Origin: Candidatus Bathyarchaeota archaeon
Lineage (GTDB): Archaea > Thermoproteota > Bathyarchaeia > Bathyarchaeales > Bathycorpusculaceae
Assembly: GCA_030626685.1 (NCBI GenBank)
Contig: DAOUTL010000091.1
Span: forward strand, 1 to 5,710
Length of the DNA stretch: 5,710 nt
Direction: 5' to 3'
Shown here: piece by piece, positions 1 through 4,654 of the stretch
Layout: each line of letters opens with the position of its first letter
How positions within the stretch are numbered: position 1 is the first letter of the stretch
Program-made: the position numbers and the translations under genes
Notes under the pieces: generated by a model
What the model was told of the DNA's origin: nothing
Database searches by the model: none
The model's input: only the letters and a program-made list of their open reading frames with translations

Positions 1-419
1 ATTTCGTGCCATCCGCACGGAACAACATTGTTGTCAATTAAGTAGCGCATGGAACACCGAATATCCTCTTCGAGGCAGTCCTTTACGCCTTCGAGTTTCC
101 GAAGAGCCCTACCGTATTTCGATATAACATCGGGGTCTCTGCAGTAAACCTTCAAGGCTTTCACTGGTTTTCCAAAGAATTTGCGTTCAACAACCTCAAG
201 CTTCGTTATAAACGGATACTCAGCCTTCCCAGCTTCAACTTCTTCAACAACTTTCGCCGGATCCACATCCTCCTCAATCACAGCATAAAAATACGCAAGA
301 AAATTCCTGTCAACAACCAGCGCTCTATTTCCAGAACCATCAATACCCCAAAGCCAAATTTCAGGCGTATGCTCCTTAACTTCGTAATTCACGTCCAAAA
401 GCCAAAACGTAACCTTCAT
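1..419 (-). CDS. polB: Family B DNA polymerase, N-terminal 139 residues (cut by the left window edge)
   Basis: The minus-strand reading frame starts at the ATG at 419 and stays open to the window edge, so only the N-terminal domain is visible. It starts MKVTFWLLDVNYEVKEH and contains VVDRNFLAYFYA (35-46), a KFFGKPVKALKVY stretch (80-92), and DIRCSMRYLIDNNVVPCGWHE (119-139, ending at the edge). These align with the archaeal PolB N-terminal domain; Pyrococcus PolB has the matching FRPYIYALL, FLGKPITVWKLY and DIPFAKRYLIDKGLIP. The family replicates or repairs DNA, with a 3'-5' exonuclease and a polymerase domain, both of which would lie beyond the edge. The start is supported by the LLDVNYE motif lying immediately after it, and by a GGG-containing weak ribosome site 8 nt upstream. 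At the position of the Pyrococcus uracil-pocket proline 36 this protein has Ala42. The gene follows the accessory region in the same direction but has its own promoter-like sequence. Family assignment is firm; the paralogue (PolB1, B2 or B3 type) is not resolved. Confidence 0.93.
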   Translation of the reverse strand, partial: MKVTFWLLDVNYEVKEHTPEIWLWGIDGSGNRALVVDRNFLAYFYAVIEEDVDPAKVVEEVEAGKAEYPFITKLEVVERKFFGKPVKALKVYCRDPDVISKYGRALRKLEGVKDCLEEDIRCSMRYLIDNNVVPCGWHE

Positions 420-461
420 GGCCGCTACCCTTTTTTCGACATGAATGGTAGAACAAACCCG

Positions 462-480
462 CTTTTAATACTTTTTAAGT
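462..480 (-). promoter_or_regulatory. Probable promoter (TATA region) of polB
   Basis: On the minus strand an A/T-rich block reads CTTAAAAAGTATTAAAAGC, resembling an archaeal TATA/BRE region. It lies about 45-60 nt before the polB ATG, which would give a leader of roughly 20-30 nt. A six-codon mini-ORF (ATG at 442, TAG ending at 425, reading MSKKG) lies in the leader and is probably chance. The block sits just past the end of the DUF5305 remnant, so polB can be transcribed independently of the toxin-antitoxin pair upstream. Confidence 0.4.
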
Positions 481-499
481 TTATTTTTCCATTTTGTTG

Positions 500-599
500 G
501 GTTTGTTAAGCTTTTGTTTGTATTGGTATTTTGTGTTGTTGTGTGTAGTATTGGTCTTGCGAGGATTTCTGCTGTTTTTGCAATATCTTCAAATGTTTC
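500..599 (-). pseudogene. Deleted, frameshifted 3'-end remnant of a DUF5305-like gene
   Basis: This stretch aligns on the minus strand with the 3' end of the intact DUF5305-like gene (1388-1524). The alignment has 88 of 100 matching bases by my hand count and one 37-base gap, which corresponds to 1431-1467 of the intact gene. In frame it reads ETFEDIAKTAEILARPILH, which differs from residues 305-323 of the intact protein at only two positions (L to F, L to I). The 37-base deletion then shifts the frame, and the tail reads into unrelated sequence. Weaker similarity continues to about 622, running into the last codons of the toxin gene. There is no start and no room for the rest of the roughly 350-residue protein, so it is a dead fragment. 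It could be a relic of a paralogue, or the far copy of a duplication made when the toxin-antitoxin cassette arrived. Confidence 0.85.
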
Positions 600-603
600 T
601 ATT

Positions 604-990
604 TCATTGTCGTTTGTGTTGGCTCAATTTTTGGCGTATGAATGTTAAAAAGAATCTTATGGCTTCTGTCTGCTCGTCTGGTATGTTGCTTTCGGTAACG
701 TTTTCTTCGCTGCCGTTGTGGAAGTGTTTTGGAAAGTTTTTCATGTTTTTCAGGTGTTCATGTGGTCTGTTGTCATATCTGTGCAGTCCGCCATTTATGT
801 GTCTGTGTTCCCAGTGGTAGGCGTAGCGACCGGGCATTTTTTGTGAGAGCCAAATGTCCAAGTAGCTTCCGTCGGTTAAGTGCACTCTGACTTTTCCGTA
901 GACTTGTTCGATGAGTTCTGTTATATCTGGAAATTCCTTCTGGATAAGTAGACGTATTTTGCGATAGGCTTCATTTGTCTTGCGGCTCAA
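604..990 (-). CDS. TumE/DUF6516-like toxin of a toxin-antitoxin pair
   Basis: A 128-residue soluble protein. The core has the features I associate with the TumE (DUF6516) toxin family: VRVHLTDGSYLDIWLS (34-49), PGRYAYHWEHRHINGG (53-68), RYDNRPH (71-77) and FPKHFHNGSEENV (86-98), rich in conserved His, Tyr and Trp. The end (108-122) is a helix like the family's closing FLEF(I/V)R.KL. The start is a TTG at 990-988, read as the start because its TTGA overlaps the antitoxin TGA stop by 4 bp and an AGGTG ribosome site lies 5-6 nt upstream inside the antitoxin gene; translation is thus probably coupled. The toxin would be held inactive by the preceding gene's product. Members are suggested to attack RNA, but I can point to no catalytic residues with certainty. 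The last six codons (SQHKRQ) lie in sequence that weakly matches the DUF5305 gene end, so the tail may come from the junction. Confidence 0.85.
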   Translation of the reverse strand: MSRKTNEAYRKIRLLIQKEFPDITELIEQVYGKVRVHLTDGSYLDIWLSQKMPGRYAYHWEHRHINGGLHRYDNRPHEHLKNMKNFPKHFHNGSEENVTESNIPDEQTEAIRFFLTFIRQKLSQHKRQ

Positions 991-1268
991 CCGAGCACCT
1001 TTAAAATTTGTTCGATTTTCTCTTTTTTTGCTTCTAAATGGTCAAGTTTTGTGAAGTCTTCGAAAGTTTCTGTTTCGCTCAGCTCTCCTTTGTTTATTTT
1101 TTCATCTAACTCCTTAAGCGATGTTACACCATACCTGTTATATACGATGATTACTTCAGCATTCATGCGTCTTAACTCTGATTCGAGGTAAGCTTTGACG
1201 CCGTTTTTGATTAGCTCTTCCTTTTTTAGGCCAAGAGTTTCTGCGATGGCTTCGACTGTCACGGTCAT
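987..1268 (-). CDS. Cognate antitoxin of the TumE-like toxin
   Basis: A 93-residue, highly charged, mostly helical protein. The N-terminus (VEAIAETLGLKKEELIKNG, 5-23) resembles the short DNA-binding or dimerisation segment of archaeal VapB/TumA-type antitoxins. The rest has the pattern YGVTSLKELDEKINKGEL (46-63) followed by an acidic stretch and a Leu-rich helix (LDHLEAKKEKIEQILKVL, 75-92), which I recognise from antitoxins that precede TumE-like toxins in archaea. Gene order is antitoxin first, with a 4-bp overlap into the toxin, as expected for a type II module. The ATG at 1268 has a GGGTG ribosome site 7 nt upstream. It probably binds and neutralises the toxin and may autoregulate the operon. 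Family naming is less certain than the role, which rests mostly on position and pattern. Confidence 0.8.
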   Translation of the reverse strand: MTVTVEAIAETLGLKKEELIKNGVKAYLESELRRMNAEVIIVYNRYGVTSLKELDEKINKGELSETETFEDFTKLDHLEAKKEKIEQILKVLG

Positions 1269-1303
1269 TTACAACACCCTAATTATGATTATGCCTTCGA
1301 GGG

Positions 1304-1315
1304 TTTTAAGCTTAA
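1304..1315 (-). promoter_or_regulatory. Probable promoter of the toxin-antitoxin operon
   Basis: On the minus strand the block TTAAGCTTAAAAC lies about 36-47 nt upstream of the antitoxin ATG and looks like an archaeal TATA element; a start of transcription near 1280 would leave a short leader that contains the GGGTG ribosome site. The block includes a perfect 10-bp palindrome, TTAAGCTTAA (1306-1315), which could be an operator for autoregulation, although such short A/T palindromes arise by chance. The remainder of the gap up to 1380 shows no gene. Confidence 0.4.
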
Positions 1316-1380
1316 CGTGGAGCTATACGTTGGGATTAGTTAACGCATGACCAGCTTTTCCAGCATCAGCCTTTCCACCT

Positions 1381-2436
1381 TTACGATGGTTTGTTAAGCC
1401 TCGTTGCGTATTGGTATTTTGTGTTGTTGTCTACTATGTAGAATACGTGGTCTTCTCCGTCTGTTGCGTGGAGTATTGGTCTTGCGAGGATTTCCGCTGT
1501 TTTTGCGAGATCTTCGAGTGTTTCCATGTTTATTGTTGTTTTTGTTTCTGGCGGTTTCTGTGTTGTTTCTGCTATCAGTTCCTTGTATGAGGCCGTGAGC
1601 TTTTTGATGAGCTTTTCCGTTTGTTTTGTAGGCAACACTGCTGGCTTGTATCTGACGTATAGGAATGCTGAAAATGCAAGGCACGTTGCTGTTGCTGCTG
1701 TTGCTACGTAGGAGCCTGTTCTTTGATATTCTACCCATGTCAAGGGGGTTCGGTGCGTTTTTGTTATTTCGCCTGGTTTTGTCTGTTTTAGGTTTTCTAT
1801 GGCTATGTAGTTGCCCTTATCAGCCTCTGTTTTGAAACTTACGGCCAGTTCTGGAGTGAAAGTTTCATCTATGGTTTGTGTGGTTGTGTTGGCTACTACG
1901 TGGATTGTTGGTTTTACGTTTATGTTGTATGTTGTTGATCGGATTCCTGTTTCCTTATCTATGTTATCAACGATTTCTCTTATCTTTGTGCAGTTAACGT
2001 GCATAGTGAAGTTGACAACGCCGTTTAGTTTTAGGGCTTCCTCGGCTTCGGTATCAGACAGCGTTTTTGCCCATTTTCCAGGTGATTCAAGCTGAATCAT
2101 GATATGGTGTTCAAGCGTGCTGTTTTCTGGTTCAGGGTTGCATGCGAAGGCATATGTGAATGTTAGGTTTATGTGGTCAACTATGGCTGTGTAGAGGGTG
2201 CCTTCGCCCGGTGTTAATGTTGTTTCATTGCTGTAGATTATGTTTGGTTTAAGCTCGGCTACGTAGTTGTATGTTCCCGTGTGTTGATATGTGCAGAGAG
2301 TTTCTGTTTGAGTTTCATACGTTGGAAGCTGATGCGTATAATAAATGCTCAGGGCTGATATGGCGGTTGAGCAGGCAAATACTATGAACAGGATTTTTGC
2401 GAGTTTTTCCACGTTGATTTGTTTAAGTCTGAGCAT
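1381..2436 (-). CDS. DUF5305-like two-span membrane protein with a surface domain
   Basis: A 351-residue protein. It has a first membrane segment near residues 12-33, an extracellular domain of about 200 residues and a second membrane segment at about 242-261, followed by a cytoplasmic tail (262-351). The N-terminal ectodomain motif TYNYVAELKPNIIY and the GEGTLYTAIVDHINLTFTY stretch (78-96), with the tail motif ETLEDLAKTAEILARPILH (305-323) then HVFYIVD and YQY, fit the DUF5305 family as I remember it. No biochemical role is known to me. The ectodomain has six N-glycosylation sequons (N70, N90, N105, N142, N148, N183), consistent with exposure outside an archaeal cell. The ATG at 2436 has a GAGG site 7 nt upstream and is followed at once by the first membrane helix. 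Such proteins tend to sit next to SipW-type peptidases, so an assembly or anchoring role for the nearby secreted proteins is an inference. Confidence 0.8.
   Translation of the reverse strand: MLRLKQINVEKLAKILFIVFACSTAISALSIYYTHQLPTYETQTETLCTYQHTGTYNYVAELKPNIIYSNETTLTPGEGTLYTAIVDHINLTFTYAFACNPEPENSTLEHHIMIQLESPGKWAKTLSDTEAEEALKLNGVVNFTMHVNCTKIREIVDNIDKETGIRSTTYNINVKPTIHVVANTTTQTIDETFTPELAVSFKTEADKGNYIAIENLKQTKPGEITKTHRTPLTWVEYQRTGSYVATAATATCLAFSAFLYVRYKPAVLPTKQTEKLIKKLTASYKELIAETTQKPPETKTTINMETLEDLAKTAEILARPILHATDGEDHVFYIVDNNTKYQYATRLNKPS
1388..1524 (-). repeat. Intact copy of the gene end that recurs at 500-599
   Basis: The last 45 codons of the DUF5305-like gene match the remnant at 500-599 in the same orientation, leaving out 37 bases (1431-1467). 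The two copies are direct repeats about 0.8 kb apart and bracket the toxin-antitoxin operon. Of 12 mismatches counted, six fall in the first 57 bases and mostly at third codon positions, which suggests divergence of two functional genes before one was lost. Confidence 0.8.
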
Positions 2437-2478
2437 GGTTTAGCCTCAGTTTCTGCTGTTATTTAGAAGCGTTGTTTG

Positions 2479-2489
2479 TTAAATAAAAA
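2479..2489 (-). promoter_or_regulatory. Probable TATA box of the DUF5305-like gene
   Basis: The minus-strand block TTTTTATTTAA lies about 45-53 nt before the ATG at 2436, placing a start of transcription near 2455-2460 and a leader of about 20 nt that ends with the GAGG ribosome site. This would make the gene independent of the peptidase operon upstream. It is back to back with the promoter of the plus-strand 64-codon gene. Confidence 0.4.
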
Positions 2490-2520
2490 GCATATTCTGA
2501 TATTGTATATGTTTTGTGGT

Positions 2521-2540
2521 TTGATGTCGAGTTGATGTCG
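2521..2540 (+). promoter_or_regulatory. Tandem 9-bp direct repeat upstream of a TATA box
   Basis: TTGATGTCG occurs twice, at 2521-2529 and 2532-2540, with an 11-bp period, about one helical turn. The second copy ends 7 nt before the TATA box at 2548. Two identical sites on one DNA face just upstream of the promoter suggest binding of a transcription factor as a dimer. It lies in the divergent gap and could also affect the DUF5305-like gene. Confidence 0.5.
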
Positions 2541-2547
2541 CAAAACA

Positions 2548-2557
2548 TTTTATAAAT
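2548..2557 (+). promoter_or_regulatory. TATA box of the 64-codon gene
   Basis: TTTTATAAAT is close to the archaeal TATA consensus and is preceded by an A-rich CAAAACA that could serve as the BRE. A start about 25 nt downstream falls at about 2577, in the middle of the palindrome at 2570-2585. The 64-codon ORF begins 55 nt downstream of the box. Confidence 0.6.
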
Positions 2558-2569
2558 GAGGAGCTTGGT

Positions 2570-2585
2570 TATCCGGTGCCGGATA
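2570..2585. promoter_or_regulatory. Perfect palindrome TATCCGG-TG-CCGGATA at the predicted transcription start
   Basis: Two perfect 7-bp arms flank a 2-bp centre. The site is centred about 25 bp downstream of the TATA box, exactly where transcription should start, a classical repressor position. A related half-site (TCGGATG) follows at 2594-2600. It could equally form a small hairpin at the 5' end of the mRNA. Confidence 0.55.
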
Positions 2586-2611
2586 TAGTGAGGTCGGATG
2601 AGGTGTGAAAA

Positions 2612-2806
2612 ATGGAAGATTTGAGAGAACCTAAGTTTATGCGAGAAATCCACAGGATCAGGGCTGAGTTGTCTAAGATGTCGTTAACCGAGTATGAGAG
2701 ATACCTGAAAGAGGTTAAGGAGAAATATGCTGAAAGATTAAAACGCTTCTACGTGAATCTACCTATTGTGAAATCGGAGCGAAAGTTGGAAACCGCTGCA
2801 CATTAG
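2612..2806 (+). CDS. Small charged helical protein, 64 residues, function unknown
   Basis: The only plus-strand gene I accept. It encodes a 64-residue protein starting MEDLREPKFMREIHRIRAEL, then SLTEYERYLKEVKEKYAERL (24-43): charged, amphipathic, with no membrane segment, probably two helices. The PKFMREIHRIR... LTEYERYL pattern recalls small archaeal proteins of unknown function that look like antitoxins, but I cannot name a family. Support for being a real gene is strong: a near-perfect ribosome site GAGGTG at 2600-2605 with 6 nt spacing to the ATG, a good TATA box, and two regulatory-looking repeats. It is divergent from all neighbours and stands alone with no partner gene downstream on its strand. 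An orphan antitoxin or a small regulator that represses itself through the 2570-2585 palindrome are both possible; neither is shown. Confidence 0.65.
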   Translation: MEDLREPKFMREIHRIRAELSKMSLTEYERYLKEVKEKYAERLKRFYVNLPIVKSERKLETAAH

Positions 2807-2814
2807 TTTGGCAC

Positions 2815-2842
2815 TCCCACAACTGAAGTTCCTGCGGTGGGA
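2815..2842 (+). terminator. Hairpin downstream of the 64-codon gene
   Basis: TCCCAC (2815-2820) and GTGGGA (2837-2842) can pair with a 16-nt loop beginning 9 nt after the stop codon. There is no T-run behind it, so it is at best a weak terminator or an mRNA 3'-end structure. Confidence 0.25.
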
Positions 2843-2897
2843 AGATGGATGTTTCTTGCTATGAGTTGTAGTGCGTTTTCTTTCGGGTTTATCGAGT

Positions 2898-2922
2898 AAA
2901 AAAGTTTAGCCTCATACGGCTA
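2898..2922 (-). terminator. Hairpin plus T-tract terminator for the orphan antitoxin transcript
   Basis: On the minus strand TAGCC and GGCTA form a perfect 5-bp stem with a 6-nt loop (2907-2922), followed after three bases by six T (2903-2898). This is shaped like an intrinsic terminator, and T-tracts are the main archaeal termination signal. It lies 8 nt past the stop of the 22-codon toxin stub, which marks the present end of that transcript. Confidence 0.5.
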
Positions 2923-2930
2923 TGTTGTTG

Positions 2931-2999
2931 TCAGAAGATTGGAAATAATATTCTAATGTTGTCTTGGGTTTTCTTGAAGTATTCGTCTATTGTTTGCAT
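2931..2999 (-). pseudogene. 22-codon stub, probably the N-terminus of a lost partner toxin
   Basis: An ATG at 2999 overlaps the end of the antitoxin-like gene by 13 bp and opens a frame reading MQTIDEYFKKTQDNIRILFP, ending at a TGA at 2931 after 22 residues. Start position, overlap and the helical M.(T/S)I(D/E)EYF.K opening are what one expects of the toxin gene in this kind of module, but the rest is missing. None of the three frames beyond the stop shows the TumE-like His/Tyr/Trp motifs before the terminator-like hairpin at 2898-2922. The likely reading is a toxin lost by deletion or by a nonsense mutation plus decay. A genuine 22-residue peptide or a chance ORF cannot be excluded. Confidence 0.5.
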
Positions 3000-3286
3000 T
3001 GGGTGAGGAGCTCCTGTAGAGTTTCTGTTCTTGCTTTGATGCTTTCGTGGGCGTGGATGGCTGACCACCATGTGAAGTAGTCTTCATCGTCGGCGAGTTC
3101 GCCGCGTTCAAACTTTTTATAAAATTCTTTTGAGCTAAGCCCGTGCTTCGACTCAAACTTGTGCATCTCCTCTTCGAAGCCTTTCAGTTTTGCCTTCAGG
3201 ATTTTGAGCTCTCTTCTTATCGCTGAGGAGAGCGCCTCTAACGCAAGTTCTCTACCAGCCTTCGTCCTTAACAGAACTTCAGTCAA
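2987..3286 (-). CDS. Orphan antitoxin-like protein
   Basis: A 99-residue charged helical protein. The centre KHGLSSKEFYKKFERGEL (47-64) followed by ADDEDYFTWWSA (65-76) is a recurring archaeal pattern, (Y/H)G(M/L)(S/T)SEEFY.KF..GELGDD.DYF.W, which I associate with antitoxins placed before TumE-like toxins; the antitoxin at 987-1268 has the related YGVTSLKELDEKINKGEL. The start is a TTG at 3286-3284 with GGGTG about 8 nt upstream and a TTTTAAG element at 3322-3328; an ATG start is not available nearby. The frame ends CKQ-TAG and overlaps the start of a 22-codon stub, so the partner toxin seems to be lost. It follows the fibre-subunit operon in the same direction with a gap of about 100 bp. A role in regulation, or as a left-over antidote, is inference. 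Confidence 0.7.
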   Translation of the reverse strand: MTEVLLRTKAGRELALEALSSAIRRELKILKAKLKGFEEEMHKFESKHGLSSKEFYKKFERGELADDEDYFTWWSAIHAHESIKARTETLQELLTQCKQ

Positions 3287-3392
3287 GCTTTGAACACCCA
3301 GTTAACAAAATGTTATTGGCACTTAAAATCATTTTCATTGAGACGTTTAAAGAATTTGATGAGTATAGGTTGGCTGGTTTTCGTATGTTCAT

Positions 3393-4007
3393 TTATTGGT
3401 AGAATGGGTTGTCAACTGGTGTGATGGTTATGGTGATTGTTCTCCCTTCTGTTTCTGGGTTGTCGGTGTCGAAGTGTATGAGTGTCCATGAGATTGCGTG
3501 TTCACATGTGTTCAGCGGTATGGAGATGGGCGGTTCCCAGTAGCCTTCTACGGGGATTTGGTTGATTTCTATTCCGTCCCATACGTTGAGCGAGTTGAAG
3601 TTTGTTCCTATTGGATAAGGTCCGTAGTAGTATGTGGTTATGTTGAAGTATTCTATGATGTCGTCTGTGTTTTTGAGTGTTATGGAGACGCTTTTTACTG
3701 TGAGCGGTAGTGTTCCTTCATTGTGCATCAATAGTCCAATTGCGATTCGCCAGCCGCTTGTAACGTTTTCACATGTTACCACGAGTGTGCGTTTGCCCGG
3801 AGTTTTGTAATATGTTACTGGGTGGTTTTCGTCGTAGCCTTCGCCGCGTGGAACAAGGACTTTTTCAGAGTCTATAACAAGGTTTACATGACCCATTTTT
3901 ACAGTGCCCTGTATGCAGGTTGTATCTTGCCAGTGAGAATATGTAAGCCCGTTTACGATGGTTAACATTAATATCAAGTTGAGGATTGCCAGAATTTTCC
4001 ATTTCAT
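3393..4007 (-). CDS. SipW-dependent secreted protein (TasA-like), subunit 3
   Basis: A 204-residue protein with an N-terminal hydrophobic segment (4-22) ending in LTYS, then HWQDTTCIQGTVKMGHVNL. This is the SipW-type signal peptide and mature start of TasA/camelysin-like proteins; cleavage between S24 and H25 is my estimate. The remainder is beta-strand rich with TLVVTCENVTSGWRIAIGL (74-92), EGTLPLTV (97-104), YYYGPYP (126-132), VWDG (142-145) and a final strand pair ISWTLIHFDTDNP (172-184) and RTITITITPVD (189-199). It is a paralogue of the protein at 4019-4654, sharing these blocks in order, although Ser replaces Ala at the cleavage site. Three Cys remain in the mature part. The ATG at 4007 has GGGG 8-9 nt upstream, 11 bp after the previous stop, so the genes are co-transcribed. 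It is probably a surface filament or matrix component. Confidence 0.8.
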   Translation of the reverse strand: MKWKILAILNLILMLTIVNGLTYSHWQDTTCIQGTVKMGHVNLVIDSEKVLVPRGEGYDENHPVTYYKTPGKRTLVVTCENVTSGWRIAIGLLMHNEGTLPLTVKSVSITLKNTDDIIEYFNITTYYYGPYPIGTNFNSLNVWDGIEINQIPVEGYWEPPISIPLNTCEHAISWTLIHFDTDNPETEGRTITITITPVDNPFYQ

Positions 4008-4018
4008 TTGTTAACCCC

Positions 4019-4654
4019 TTATATGGCGATGTCGTCGACTATGTTTATGTACAGTGTGACGGTTTTATCCTGTGCATCGTCGGGAATGTCTGTATGGACG
4101 TGTATCCATATCCACATGACAACTTTCTCGCCTGGGTCGGCTATGAATGGCGGTGATGTGGGTTCTGTTTCGAAGGTTACGCCGCCATCTGGCTTAAGTG
4201 GACCGTCCTCGCTTACTTTTACACCACCCCATACTTCTAGGGTTCCAAAGCCCGTTTCCTCTGGATAAGGTCCGTAGAAGTATTCCGCGGTTTCAAAGTA
4301 GTCTTGGAATCCATCCGGGTCGTAGAAGCTGTACTCAGGGGGCTTCACGTTGACAGGCAGGCTTCCCTGGTTCTGGGTTGCCAGCCCTATCCAGATGAAC
4401 CAGCAAGGCTTGAGACCTTCACACGTTAGTGTAAGCGTATGTCCGTCGGCAGATAGTTCTGATGTGATGTTTGAGTATCGCTGGACTTCTTTTGAAGTAA
4501 GGTTTTTGTAGGATGTGATTGCCATTTTGATGTGAGCCATTTTCACGGTGCCGGTTATTTTTATGGTGTCTGCCCAGTGGGCGTAGGTGAAGCCTACTAT
4601 GGATAGGGTTATGGCCAAGATCATGATTAGTGCGGAAATCTTGTTTGTCTTCAT
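4019..4654 (-). CDS. SipW-dependent secreted protein (TasA-like), subunit 2
   Basis: A 211-residue protein. The signal segment (6-24, ISALIMILAITLSIVGFTY) is followed by A25 and then HWADTIKITGTVKMAHIKM, the characteristic post-cleavage strand of TasA/camelysin-like subunits; in TasA-type fibres this N-terminal strand completes the fold of the next subunit. The body is beta-rich: TLTLTCEGLKPCWFIWIGL (73-91) with two close Cys, QGSLPVNV (96-103), YFYGPYP (125-131), VWGG (141-144) and WIWIHVHTDIPDD (181-193) leading to KTVTLYINIVDD (197-208). The start ATG at 4654 overlaps the TGA of the upstream subunit gene by 4 bp (ATGA), with GAGG 9 nt upstream, so translation is coupled. It would be matured by the signal peptidase at the head of the operon. 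Family membership is from pattern; fibre formation is inferred. Confidence 0.82.
   Translation of the reverse strand: MKTNKISALIMILAITLSIVGFTYAHWADTIKITGTVKMAHIKMAITSYKNLTSKEVQRYSNITSELSADGHTLTLTCEGLKPCWFIWIGLATQNQGSLPVNVKPPEYSFYDPDGFQDYFETAEYFYGPYPEETGFGTLEVWGGVKVSEDGPLKPDGGVTFETEPTSPPFIADPGEKVVMWIWIHVHTDIPDDAQDKTVTLYINIVDDIAI

Noticed and set aside
425..442. Five-residue upstream ORF (MSKKG) in the polB leader
   Set aside because: Too short to support, out of frame with polB, and without a separate ribosome site; probably chance.
494..820. Plus-strand 108-codon ORF rich in Leu, Phe and Cys
   Set aside because: It lies opposite the toxin gene and the DUF5305 remnant. The composition is that of an antisense shadow, and there is no ribosome site.
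1323..1380. Minus-strand frame reading GGKADAGKAGHALTNPNV after the DUF5305 stop
   Set aside because: Only 18 codons before a stop, with no start or ribosome site of its own and low complexity. It could be a relic, but cannot be told from chance.
1394..1738. Minus-strand 114-codon ORF inside the DUF5305-like gene in another frame
   Set aside because: Asn/Arg/Ser-rich shadow caused by the A/C-rich coding strand; the DUF5305 frame carries family motifs and membrane segments.
2459..2653. Minus-strand 64-codon ORF across the divergent promoter
   Set aside because: It covers the TATA box, palindrome and start of the plus-strand gene, has no ribosome site and no protein-like pattern.
2803..2919. 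Minus-strand frame open for 38 codons without a start, reading PYEAKLFYSINPKENALQLI onward, between the toxin stub and the 64-codon gene
   Set aside because: It could be the decayed end of the lost gene, but it matches no family I know, lacks a start and contains the terminator-like hairpin at its beginning. A 38-codon open stretch is not unusual by chance.
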